A DNA stretch of 6,373 nt from Candidatus Aegiribacteria sp. (GCA_030634715.1 DAOWAG010000080.1:1-6373), one strand, 5' to 3'; counted from the stretch's first letter, positions 1 through 5,710 are shown. Program-made: numbers and translations. The notes: generated by a model from the letters alone, not told the origin.

Positions 1-955
1 AGCACATCAGAAGAAAGATAGCCGTGTAAAAGGGAGAACCGACCAGAAAACCCGACAGAACAGTCGCGCAGATAATAAGAACACCGGATATCCATCTCAG
101 CATTTTATGAACAAGGAGCTGAAGGAAGAGAAATATTTTCCCTTTCTTCAAGGCTTTTCCCATCAGGAGAACACAGCTGATAAGCATCCAGCTGACAATT
201 CTTACCATTCTGCGATACTGGCTGGAATCGTCAGGAGAAGGCTCTACAGCGATGGCACGCTCATTGAATACACATGAATATCCCTGAATCCTTGTCATGA
301 CCGCGAGTTCAAAATCATCAGCTCGATTGGGAGCTGCGGGCATGAAGAGATTTCTTCTCAGCGAAAAGATCGCGCCAGTTGCACCCAGCACGGCACCGAA
401 TCTTGAACAGAGCTTCTTGATGATTTTCTCATATTTCCAGTAAGCGCTTTCGCATGTAGTTCCATCCAGACTGTTCATTCTGGATCCGTCAACGCATCCT
501 GTTCCGGGATTACTGTAAGGCAGAACAAGTTCCTTCACAGCATCCGCCGCAAACACTGTGTCCGCATCAGTGAAGACAATGATATCGCTGTTTGAGTGCG
601 AAAGCAGCTCCTGCATTATCAGAGGCTTTCCCATTCTCTCCTGGCTGCGGAAAAGAACGACGCCATTGATCGCGAAAGTCTTAACGATTTCGTCAGTTGC
701 ATCATCAGAAGAGTCTGACCCTATCAGTATTTCCAACCTGCCGGGATAATCCTGGTCCAGAAGGTTCTCTATTCTTCGGCCAATGACACCCTCTTCATTC
801 CTCGCTGCCACCAGAACGCTTACCGAAGGCCACTCAGATGGTTCAATCCAGGGAGCATTTTTTCTGAAGAAAGCCAACAGGCACAGAAAAAGAGGATAGA
901 TGAACCATGAAGCTGAAGACAGGCCAAGAACGATCCAGAAATAAGCGGGATTCAT
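1..955 (-). CDS. Membrane-anchored family 2 glycosyltransferase, C-terminus beyond the window
   Basis: This is a GT2 enzyme expected to move a sugar from a nucleotide-sugar donor to a lipid-linked or growing glycan at the inner face of the cytoplasmic membrane. I translated 318 codons from the ATG at 955-953; the frame is still open at base 2. A hydrophobic helix spans residues 5-30. The GT-A domain follows: SVSVLVAARNEE (45-55), the metal-binding DAD in TDADT (129-133), GATGAIFSLRR (191-201) and the acidic ADDFEL (212-217), a likely catalytic-base region. QYRRM (246-250) sits where processive relatives have QxxRW, so the Trp is replaced by Met. At least two more membrane helices follow (about 254-268 and 288-305). 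The start codon overlaps the radical SAM stop in ATGA, with GGAG 8 nt upstream inside that gene, so translational coupling is likely. The family is certain; the substrate is not. Confidence 0.9.
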   Translation of the reverse strand, partial: MNPAYFWIVLGLSSASWFIYPLFLCLLAFFRKNAPWIEPSEWPSVSVLVAARNEEGVIGRRIENLLDQDYPGRLEILIGSDSSDDATDEIVKTFAINGVVLFRSQERMGKPLIMQELLSHSNSDIIVFTDADTVFAADAVKELVLPYSNPGTGCVDGSRMNSLDGTTCESAYWKYEKIIKKLCSRFGAVLGATGAIFSLRRNLFMPAAPNRADDFELAVMTRIQGYSCVFNERAIAVEPSPDDSSQYRRMVRIVSWMLISCVLLMGKALKKGKIFLFLQLLVHKMLRWISGVLIICATVLSGFLVGSPFYTAIFLLMC

Positions 956-2433
956 ACCCTTTTCTCCATTCGCTTACCGGGATCTTTCTTTCTGAAAAGG
1001 TGCTTTCGGAATGTACTGAAAGCTTTGAAAGTTCGTCTTCCTTCTGTAAAAGGATGCCTGATGCTCTGCCATGCCTTGTATGCTAAATAGGAGGGTCGAA
1101 GATAGAATCGCTTTCTGGCATTATCACACCACTCGACAAGTTTGTATGATGGCAGATCGGGCAGATCGACAACACAGTCATGCAGACCATCAGAAGTGAT
1201 CCATTTGTCAAAGCAATTCGTTCTCAGATAGCCCTGATCTTTGTACTCAAGATAAAGATCCGTTCCAGGGTATGCCATTATGGGGAAGAACTGAGCTGTA
1301 TCAGGCGCAAGTTTGACAGCCATGGTGAAAGTGTTCTTCAGAGTAAAGGGAGTCTCTCCGGGATTACCTGCCATGAAGCATCCGTGGACGAGGAGTTTTG
1401 CCTTGCGCGCCCTGTTTGCGAACTCCATGTTCTGCTCAATCGTAGTTCCTTTAGACACACTATTCAGTATTTCCTGAGATCCGGATTCATAACCGACTAT
1501 GATCAGCCTGCATCCTGCGGCTTTCATCTTTCTCATTGCCTCGTATGAAAGGTTCGCACGCACGTTGGCCGTCCAGGGGATCCTGTTTCCGGTTCTGATT
1601 AGAGCATCTGAAACTTCCCCGACTCTTTCGTTATTTATCGAAAAAGTATCATCCTCTATAACGATCTCCTGAACACTGGGAAAATATTCACCGAACAGGC
1701 CGAATTCCTCAGATACATGAAGCGGTGACCGAACTCTGTATTTTCCCCGGTGCATTACCTGGGGCAATACACAAAAAGAGCATTTGTATGGGCAGCCTCT
1801 GCTGGTAATGGTCATTACGCTGGGATATCTCGCAGCTGCGAAGAAATAGTTTTCCGGTACAAGATGTCTTCTGTAAACATCCGCGAGGAACGGTAGGGAA
1901 TCGAGGTTCTCTATCATCTTCCTTTGATGCGTGTGGATTATTTCCCCATCGATTGAAAGTACGAGTCCCGGAACATCAGAAAGATCTTTATTCTGCTGCA
2001 GCTGATCAGCCACTTCCAACAGTGTGTAATCGTACTCTCCCACAGCCACTCCGTCGATGGAAGGCGCCAGTCTGAGACTCTGCTCAGGAAGAGCGCTTGC
2101 GTGAGTGCCGACAATCAGCACTACGGCAAATGGAAGAATTTTTTTCACCATTGAAGCAATTCGAAGGTCGCTGTAGATGGATGGAGTTGAAGTATCAATT
2201 ACGATCAGTCCCGGATCATACTCTTTAACTCTCAGAAAGAGGTCATCCTCGGAAATTCCCTCCGCCGGGCAATCCAGGAACAGCACTTCATGTCCTGCGC
2301 GCTCCAGTGCTCCAACACCATGCGCCAGCCAGAAGGGCCAGTAGAGAGTTCCGCTCTTGTTAATAGCGGGAGAACGGGATGTCCTTGAGAATCTTCCATT
2401 CATAAATGGCGGATTTACAACAGCAGTCTTCAA
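952..2433 (-). CDS. B12-binding radical SAM protein, HpnJ/BchE-like
   Basis: A complete 493-residue protein with the usual two-domain layout. Residues 1-145 form a cobalamin-binding Rossmann domain (NPPF at 7-10; VGEYDYTLLEVADQL at 131-145). The radical SAM barrel follows, with the cluster cysteines C214, C218 and C221 in CPYKCSFC, then GYESGSQ (314-320), AGNPGET (355-361) and YPGTDLY (388-394). The cobalamin loop reads D54-C-P-A-E-G59, with Pro where DxHxxG proteins have His, so a His-off cofactor is expected. From memory, the middle of the protein resembles HpnJ, the hopanoid-cyclitol radical SAM enzyme, but no hopanoid gene is present here. The tail (440-493) is strongly basic, possibly for membrane contact. 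The start is TTG at 2433-2431: GAGGA lies 9 nt upstream, an in-frame TGA lies at 2448-2446, and the next ATG (residue 11) has no such site. The gene is coupled to the following GT2. The exact reaction is unknown; modification of a glycan or lipid carbon is an inference. Confidence 0.93.
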   Translation of the reverse strand: MKTAVVNPPFMNGRFSRTSRSPAINKSGTLYWPFWLAHGVGALERAGHEVLFLDCPAEGISEDDLFLRVKEYDPGLIVIDTSTPSIYSDLRIASMVKKILPFAVVLIVGTHASALPEQSLRLAPSIDGVAVGEYDYTLLEVADQLQQNKDLSDVPGLVLSIDGEIIHTHQRKMIENLDSLPFLADVYRRHLVPENYFFAAARYPSVMTITSRGCPYKCSFCVLPQVMHRGKYRVRSPLHVSEEFGLFGEYFPSVQEIVIEDDTFSINNERVGEVSDALIRTGNRIPWTANVRANLSYEAMRKMKAAGCRLIIVGYESGSQEILNSVSKGTTIEQNMEFANRARKAKLLVHGCFMAGNPGETPFTLKNTFTMAVKLAPDTAQFFPIMAYPGTDLYLEYKDQGYLRTNCFDKWITSDGLHDCVVDLPDLPSYKLVEWCDNARKRFYLRPSYLAYKAWQSIRHPFTEGRRTFKAFSTFRKHLFRKKDPGKRMEKRV

Positions 2434-2442
2434 ATGGTTATT

Positions 2443-2447
2443 TCCTC
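2443..2447 (-). promoter_or_regulatory. Ribosome binding site that selects the TTG start of the radical SAM gene
   Basis: GAGGA on the minus strand sits 9 nt before TTG (2433-2431). An in-frame TGA at 2448-2446 overlaps this site, so no longer start is possible. Starting at the ATG of residue 11 would remove the first beta strand (KTAVVNPPF) of the cobalamin domain. Confidence 0.75.
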
Positions 2448-2492
2448 AATTTCGCGAATTCAGTAAATCGATACTCCAAAGCCTCATATATG

Positions 2493-2521
2493 ATTCTAGC
2501 ATGCAAACTTAAGAGACACAA
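2493..2521 (-). promoter_or_regulatory. Candidate sigma70-type promoter for the radical SAM-GT2 pair
   Basis: The minus strand reads TTGTGT (2521-2516), a 17-bp spacer, then TAGAAT (2498-2493). The last three spacer bases are TGC, giving an extended -10 element (TGnTAGAAT). The -10 box matches TATAAT at five of six positions and the -35 box matches at three. Transcription would start near 2486, leaving a leader of about 50 nt. This would let the radical SAM and GT2 genes be expressed apart from bioY. It is a pattern match only. Confidence 0.45.
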
Positions 2522-2543
2522 CCGACATTCTTTCGAATTGGTT
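2520..2543 (-). repeat. Small inverted repeat after bioY
   Basis: On the minus strand AACC and GGTT enclose ATTC-GAAA-GAAT, giving two 4-bp stems with an asymmetric internal loop (1 and 3 nt) and a GAAA (GNRA-type) tetraloop. It begins 8 nt after the bioY stop and touches the -35 box of the candidate promoter. No U-tract follows, so it is not a standard terminator. It may be a weak operator, an mRNA 3'-end structure, or chance. Confidence 0.3.
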
Positions 2544-2551
2544 CTTATCTG

Positions 2552-3139
2552 CTAGTCCTCAGATCGTCTGCCGTTAAGCAAGCGCCAGGCGCTGGGGAAT
2601 AGTAGTGCAGCAGCGGCAATCTTAGCTGTATCACCGATGATGAACGGAAGGACTCCGGTTTCAATGACCATGTCCCATCCAACAAAGCGGGAGAGCCAGA
2701 CAGTACCTGGAATGTAGATAGCGACGGAACCCGCAACCATAGCGAGGATGGTTGTAAGTACTGACTTGTCCCAGCCCCTCTCGCAAAGGGATCCTACTGT
2801 AAATGCTGCAAAAATGAACCCGACAATGTACCCGGCTGTAGGACCGGTAAAAGCTGTCAGGCCGGTAGCTCCCCCTGCGAAAACAGGCATACCCATGGCT
2901 CCGAGAGAGAGGTAGCCCATAGCGCTCAGAACTCCGCGTCTGCTGCCCAGGAGAGCTGCAATTAGAAAGATCCCGAATGTCTGCCCTGTAATGGGAACCG
3001 GATATGCCGGAATTTCCAGTCGAGTACAAAGGGCGATTAATAGTGCGCCCCCCGTTATGAGAAGCACATCCCTCAGAATACCTGCACCCGGCACAATTCT
3101 GTCGATTAAAACTGCTGTTGAACTGTAACTTTTCTCCAA
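2552..3139 (-). CDS. bioY: BioY, biotin-binding S component of an ECF transporter
   Basis: A 195-residue integral membrane protein, the usual length for BioY. BioY binds biotin at the outer face of the cytoplasmic membrane and delivers it together with an ECF module (EcfA/EcfA'/EcfT or BioM/BioN). No such genes are in the window, so the module must lie elsewhere, unless BioY works alone as has been proposed for some species. The family signature is clear: PVPITGQTFGIFL (47-59), GSRRGVLSAMGYLSLGAMG (65-83), PVFAGGATG (85-93), FTGPTAGYIVGF (97-108), and a C-terminal PFIIGDTAK (165-173) with the conserved Asp-Lys pair of the biotin pocket region. About six hydrophobic helices are visible. The start is TTG at 3139-3137, with GGGAG 7 nt upstream and an in-frame TGA at 3157-3155. 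The first internal Met (residue 74) would remove the core, so TTG is secure. The gene lies 29 bp behind the GT4 gene and probably shares its mRNA. No clear BirA or BioR site was seen. Confidence 0.95.
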   Translation of the reverse strand: MEKSYSSTAVLIDRIVPGAGILRDVLLITGGALLIALCTRLEIPAYPVPITGQTFGIFLIAALLGSRRGVLSAMGYLSLGAMGMPVFAGGATGLTAFTGPTAGYIVGFIFAAFTVGSLCERGWDKSVLTTILAMVAGSVAIYIPGTVWLSRFVGWDMVIETGVLPFIIGDTAKIAAAALLFPSAWRLLNGRRSED

Positions 3140-3146
3140 GAATTCA

Positions 3147-3151
3147 CTCCC
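3147..3151 (-). promoter_or_regulatory. Ribosome binding site for the TTG start of bioY
   Basis: GGGAG on the minus strand is 7 nt before TTG (3139-3137), inside the 29-bp gap after the GT4 stop. An in-frame TGA at 3157-3155 rules out a longer protein. The gap is too short to hold a separate promoter plus leader, which favours cotranscription with the GT4 gene. Confidence 0.7.
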
Positions 3152-3168
3152 GTTTCAGATTGTCTTGT

Positions 3169-4278
3169 TTAATTATCCCTGCCAGGTGAAGAGATTATAT
3201 CTTCGAATTTTGCTATCAGGATCCGGGCTGTTCTGCTCCACGAGAACTCTCCTGCCCTGACAACAGCCTTTTCCGAAAGTTCCCTTCTTATTTCCGATTG
3301 TGATGCAAGAAGAGCCATACCATGCATGATATCCGTAACGGACTCAGGATTAACCAGAATTCCCGCATGACCTACAAGCTCCTCGAGAGCTGTTCCTGTT
3401 GAAACAAGAACCGGAGCTCCGCATGCCATAGCTTCAAGAGCCGGAAAACCAAAACCCTCCTGCAGTGACGGCATAACCAGTCCGATACATTTCGAGTAAA
3501 GCTCCTTCAGCTCATTATCTGATATATGAGACAGTACAGTAATGTTGTCCGTGGCTGAACAATCTTCCACATCCCGAATGAAATCCCTGAAAGCTCTGTC
3601 CTTCCGGACAACCATTATCATTTTCGGGAATGCGGGATTCATCGCTTTGAGTCTTGAGTATGCAACCACGAGACGTGTCAGATTCTTGTATGCCCTGGCA
3701 TTGCCTACGTAGAGAAGGAATTCCTCTCTCTTAATAATGCTCGTTGTATCAACCGGAAAAAGATCCTGCCCCGCGCCGGTGACAAAGGCTTTGTCTCCTG
3801 AACCCTGAAAGATCTCATCAAGTATGCCGAGAGTTGCATTCGACGGTACGGAGATTGCGTCAGCATGAAGGATGGACTGTTTCAGCTTTTTCCGGAGAAC
3901 CATTCTTGATAGAATGTTTTTAATGAGACTGCTTCCGAAATACCCTGGCTGATTCAGAACAATCAGGTCGTATACGGTTATCACTGTTGAAGTTTCAGGA
4001 CACGGACCCGCCATTGAAAGGTTAAAATAGATATCAGCCCCGGCGGAATCGATAAATTCGCTCAGAAAAATTTTCTCTCTCCTGGAAAAACGTCGAACAT
4101 CAGTGGGCATGCAGGCAACATTCATATCCTCAAGGTGTGCGGCGGCATTCCGACTCACGAGAGCGCTGTAATCCCAGTCAGGCGTCTCCCTCAACAGAGC
4201 ATTCAGCACTCCTAGAGAATATCGACTTATTCCGTCCACATGTTCCTGCAGGGCTCTGGCATCGATCAGAATTTTCAT
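3169..4278 (-). CDS. Family 4 (GT-B fold) glycosyltransferase
   Basis: A complete 369-residue retaining glycosyltransferase of the GT4 family, cytosolic or peripheral to the membrane, expected to add a hexose to a lipid-linked oligosaccharide. The N-terminal acceptor domain starts with MKILIDARAL and has the GISRYSLGVLNAL loop (16-28). The donor domain starts near LLYVGNARAYKNL (188-200), whose Lys is typical of phosphate contact. HISDNELKELYSKC (251-264) and EGFGFPALE (274-282) follow; the last is the EX7E motif with Glu274 and Glu282. The protein has no signal peptide or membrane helix, and its length is normal. The ATG at 4278-4276 has AAGGA 7 nt upstream. A promoter-like sequence precedes the gene and bioY follows closely, so these two likely form one transcription unit. 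Sequence alone does not give donor or acceptor; mannosyl- or glucosyltransferase activity would be a guess. Confidence 0.93.
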   Translation of the reverse strand: MKILIDARALQEHVDGISRYSLGVLNALLRETPDWDYSALVSRNAAAHLEDMNVACMPTDVRRFSRREKIFLSEFIDSAGADIYFNLSMAGPCPETSTVITVYDLIVLNQPGYFGSSLIKNILSRMVLRKKLKQSILHADAISVPSNATLGILDEIFQGSGDKAFVTGAGQDLFPVDTTSIIKREEFLLYVGNARAYKNLTRLVVAYSRLKAMNPAFPKMIMVVRKDRAFRDFIRDVEDCSATDNITVLSHISDNELKELYSKCIGLVMPSLQEGFGFPALEAMACGAPVLVSTGTALEELVGHAGILVNPESVTDIMHGMALLASQSEIRRELSEKAVVRAGEFSWSRTARILIAKFEDIISSPGRDN

Positions 4279-4325
4279 TTACTTATCCTTCAGCATCGTC
4301 ATCAGATATGAAAAACATCCCCGGG

Positions 4326-4354
4326 ATAATAGGGATAGCGGAGTATTGTGTACA
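4326..4354 (-). promoter_or_regulatory. Candidate sigma70-type promoter for the GT4-bioY unit
   Basis: The minus strand reads TGTACA (4354-4349), a 17-bp spacer, then TATTAT (4331-4326). The -10 box matches the consensus at five of six positions and the -35 box at four. Transcription would begin near 4319, giving a leader of about 40 nt before the GT4 start. It lies in the 103-bp gap after the lipoprotein stop. Confidence 0.45.
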
Positions 4355-4363
4355 GGAGCACAC
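4348..4363 (-). repeat. Inverted repeat over the -35 box of the GT4 promoter
   Basis: On the plus strand GTGTAC (4348-4353) and GCACAC (4358-4363) flank AGGA. The arms pair over 6 bp, with one G-T wobble when read as minus-strand RNA. The repeat begins 18 nt after the lipoprotein stop and covers the candidate -35 hexamer. Without a following T-run it is a poor terminator; an operator is possible. Confidence 0.3.
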
Positions 4364-4381
4364 GCTGAGGATTGTTGTCCA

Positions 4382-5446
4382 TCAGTGATGAGCGTTCACG
4401 AAGGAGACGTCCCTGAGCCCCATGCAGTCTGGTATGCTCTGTAATCCCCAGCTCGGACCACCCGTTGAAGTGTTCAGGATGCTGCCGGCGTTACCGGAGG
4501 CGGAGAGGCCGGCCATCCAGGCGTACCGGGGAGTGTCCAGGGCGCAGGTTCCCAGGAGGAAATCGCCCGAGGGAATGTTCTGTTTAGTCCAGGTCTGACC
4601 ACCGTCCTCTGTCAAATAAGCCTTCCCGTAGTCCATCGTGACCAGGACCCAGTTCTGCTGAAGGGCGCAGACTCCATTGGCGTCGTCACTCAGCGGGGTC
4701 CGCTGAAGCCCCGCAGGGACCTTCAGTTCCCAGCTGCTCCCTCCGTTGGAGGTTGAGGCTACGGTGTAGCCGTGGCCGACAATCCAGGCATTAAAAGCGT
4801 CCACTGCGCTCACGCAGATGAGCGGGTATTCGTCCAACAGAAGCGAGTCACCCTGACTCTCCCAAGTGTTCCCCCCGTCCACTGAGCGGAGGATGATGCC
4901 GTAATACTCGGTACCGCCTACTGCCCAGATCACCGAGTGGTCTACCGCGTAGACGCAGTCGTAGTCGAAACCGTCGTATGCCTGGTCGGCCATGGAAACC
5001 CATGTGCTACCACCGTCGGATGTATAGAGAATGGTGTTGTCCATACCCACTACAAACGCGGTGTTCACGTCGAGGGGGCTGATGCCGTTGAGCCCCTTCG
5101 CAGGGATGTTCGACGCTGAGCCCTGCCTGATCCAGGTTGACCCGCCGTCGAGTGTCTTCAGGATGGTTCCGTAACCATCTGCCACATCTCCCACCACCCA
5201 TGCGGTGAGCGAATCCAGTGCCCTTATGCACTCCAATTGCACATCCGGGATATAGGAGTCGTACCCCTGCCGGTTCCAGTTAACGCCCCCGTTACCGGTG
5301 GCGATGATGAACCCGTACCCGTCGACCGGTGCCCCCACCGCCCATCCAAACCACAAGCCCGGTTCGGAAGGTCCGGTGGTGTCGTTTCCGCATGCTGCTA
5401 AAAGGAGCGCAACAGCGAGCCACATAGTTTTCTCAGACAATTTCAT
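4382..5446 (-). CDS. Lipoprotein with a seven-bladed YCF48/BNR-like beta-propeller
   Basis: A 354-residue exported lipoprotein of unknown function. It has a short signal peptide (MKLSEKTMWLAVALLLAAC) with lipobox LAAC and Cys19. Gly follows Cys19, which in organisms with a Lol system would favour the outer membrane. A short Thr/Pro/Ser linker leads into seven repeats ending in GGxxW, with Trp at 57, 105, 149, 195, 239, 286 and 333 (spacing 44-48). Most repeats also hold a WxVG-type strand, such as AWVVG (82-86) and AWIVG (220-224). Such repeats occur in YCF48/HCF136 assembly factors, BNR proteins and many secreted proteins, so they show the fold rather than the role. The ATG at 5446-5444 has GAGGGGG 7 nt upstream. 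G+C is well above that of most neighbouring genes. A 103-bp gap and a separate promoter candidate lie before the GT4 gene, so membership in the glycan pathway is unproven. Protein binding or assembly is a plausible guess. Confidence 0.9.
   Translation of the reverse strand: MKLSEKTMWLAVALLLAACGNDTTGPSEPGLWFGWAVGAPVDGYGFIIATGNGGVNWNRQGYDSYIPDVQLECIRALDSLTAWVVGDVADGYGTILKTLDGGSTWIRQGSASNIPAKGLNGISPLDVNTAFVVGMDNTILYTSDGGSTWVSMADQAYDGFDYDCVYAVDHSVIWAVGGTEYYGIILRSVDGGNTWESQGDSLLLDEYPLICVSAVDAFNAWIVGHGYTVASTSNGGSSWELKVPAGLQRTPLSDDANGVCALQQNWVLVTMDYGKAYLTEDGGQTWTKQNIPSGDFLLGTCALDTPRYAWMAGLSASGNAGSILNTSTGGPSWGLQSIPDCMGLRDVSFVNAHH
4448..5290 (-). repeat. Seven internal GGxxW propeller repeats within the lipoprotein gene
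   Basis: The seven units run from GGVNW (residues 53-57) to GGPSW (329-333), with GGSTW, GGSTW, GGNTW, GGSSW and GGQTW between. At the DNA level they show as scattered, degenerate CCNCCGTC-like tracts on the plus strand. The units have diverged, so this is an old protein repeat rather than a recent tandem duplication. Confidence 0.85.
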
Positions 5447-5463
5447 TTCTCAACCCCCTCATT

Positions 5464-5480
5464 CCCGGACGAAGACCGGG
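5464..5480 (-). repeat. GC-rich hairpin just before the lipoprotein ribosome binding site
   Basis: CCCGG (5464-5468) and CCGGG (5476-5480) form a perfect 5-bp stem with a 7-nt loop. In the lipoprotein mRNA the stem ends 3 nt before the GAGGGGG site (5460-5454). It could influence ribosome access or mRNA stability. An alternative pairing of the leader ACCC with the ribosome site is possible but short. Confidence 0.4.
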
Positions 5481-5514
5481 TCTTACAGCAAATCCTGGAA
5501 CAACTCACTGTTCA

Positions 5515-5548
5515 AGTATAACCTGCGCCTGCTGAGCAGGCATAGGTT
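5515..5548 (-). promoter_or_regulatory. 29-bp dyad beside a TATACT box, possible operator-promoter of the lipoprotein gene
   Basis: The dyad spans 5520-5548. Outer arms AACCT and AGGTT and inner arms GCCTGC and GCAGGC surround a TGA centre. They are separated by a 2-nt step that can form one wobble pair and leaves one mismatch. On the minus strand TATACT (5520-5515), a 5/6 match to a -10 box, lies at the edge, and the dyad fills the region where the spacer and -35 box would be. No good -35 hexamer is visible, as expected for an activator-dependent promoter. No T-run follows on either strand, so it is not a standard terminator. The dyad itself is certain; its function is inferred. Confidence 0.45.
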
Positions 5549-5574
5549 CGCAGACGTTCTCCATCTGCTACGAG

Positions 5575-5595
5575 TGATATCTCCTGCTCATATCA
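5575..5595. repeat. Inverted repeat TGATAT/ATATCA with a 9-nt loop
   Basis: Perfect 6-bp arms (5575-5580 and 5590-5595) enclose CTCCTGCTC. CCTGCTCA at 5583-5590 is the exact reverse complement of TGAGCAGG at 5533-5540 in the 29-bp dyad. The two elements could therefore pair with each other in RNA or carry related protein half-sites. Confidence 0.4.
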
Positions 5596-5613
5596 TTTCC
5601 TCTTAAAGATCTT

Positions 5614-5641
5614 ACTGATAATTCCCAATAATCTTATCGGT
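5614..5641. repeat. 8-bp inverted repeat upstream of the right-hand GT2 promoter
   Basis: ACTGATAA (5614-5621) and TTATCGGT (5634-5641) are inverted copies matching at seven of eight positions, with a G-U pair possible in RNA and a 12-nt loop. The repeat ends 16 bp before the candidate -35 box at 5658. CTGATAAT recurs at 5702-5709, just before the ribosome site. An operator is possible; chance is not excluded. Confidence 0.3.
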
Positions 5642-5657
5642 GCTATGACATCTACAG

Positions 5658-5686
5658 TTGGCAGTTATATTCATCGCTGTTAAACT
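5658..5686 (+). promoter_or_regulatory. Candidate sigma70-type promoter for the right-hand GT2
   Basis: TTGGCA (5658-5663), a 17-bp spacer, then TAAACT (5681-5686). The -35 box matches the consensus at five of six positions and the -10 box at four. Transcription would start near 5693, about 27 nt before the TTG start. Confidence 0.45.
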
Positions 5687-5710
5687 GAAAAACATAGTTC
5701 GCTGATAATC

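Noticed and set aside
558..749. 63-codon plus-strand open frame
   Set aside because: It lies wholly inside the GT2 gene on the other strand, which has clear family motifs; no ribosome site and no recognisable domain.
1180..1548. 122-codon plus-strand open frame
   Set aside because: It is antisense to the radical SAM gene; the composition is that of a reverse frame and no domain is visible.
2516..2547. AACC-N16-GGTT after bioY as a BirA operator
   Set aside because: Only the core four bases of each half-site match the known TTGTAAACC/GGTTTACAA pattern as I recall it, and the position is after rather than before bioY.
2545..3029. Two further minus-strand open frames over bioY
   Set aside because: They are out-of-frame readings of bioY, rich in Arg/Ser/Tyr, without membrane helices or motifs.
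4348..4363. Rho-independent terminator after the lipoprotein gene
   Set aside because: The 6-bp stem is weak and no T-run follows in the minus direction.
4137..4388. 83-codon plus-strand frame over the GT4 start and its upstream gap
   Set aside because: Mostly antisense to the GT4 gene; no ribosome site or domain, and it runs through the candidate promoter.
4382..4400. Frameshifted or truncated lipoprotein C-terminus
   Set aside because: Reading past the stop gives no further WAVG or GGxxW unit in any frame I checked, and the last strand is explained by ring closure.
5505..5564. 19-codon minus-strand ATG frame spanning the 29-bp dyad, as a possible leader peptide
   Set aside because: No ribosome site before its ATG, no run of a single amino-acid codon, and it may lie upstream of the transcript start.
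4937..5606. Several short frames on both strands over the lipoprotein gene and its leader
   Set aside because: They are shadows of the GC-rich repeat gene; none has a domain or a ribosome site.
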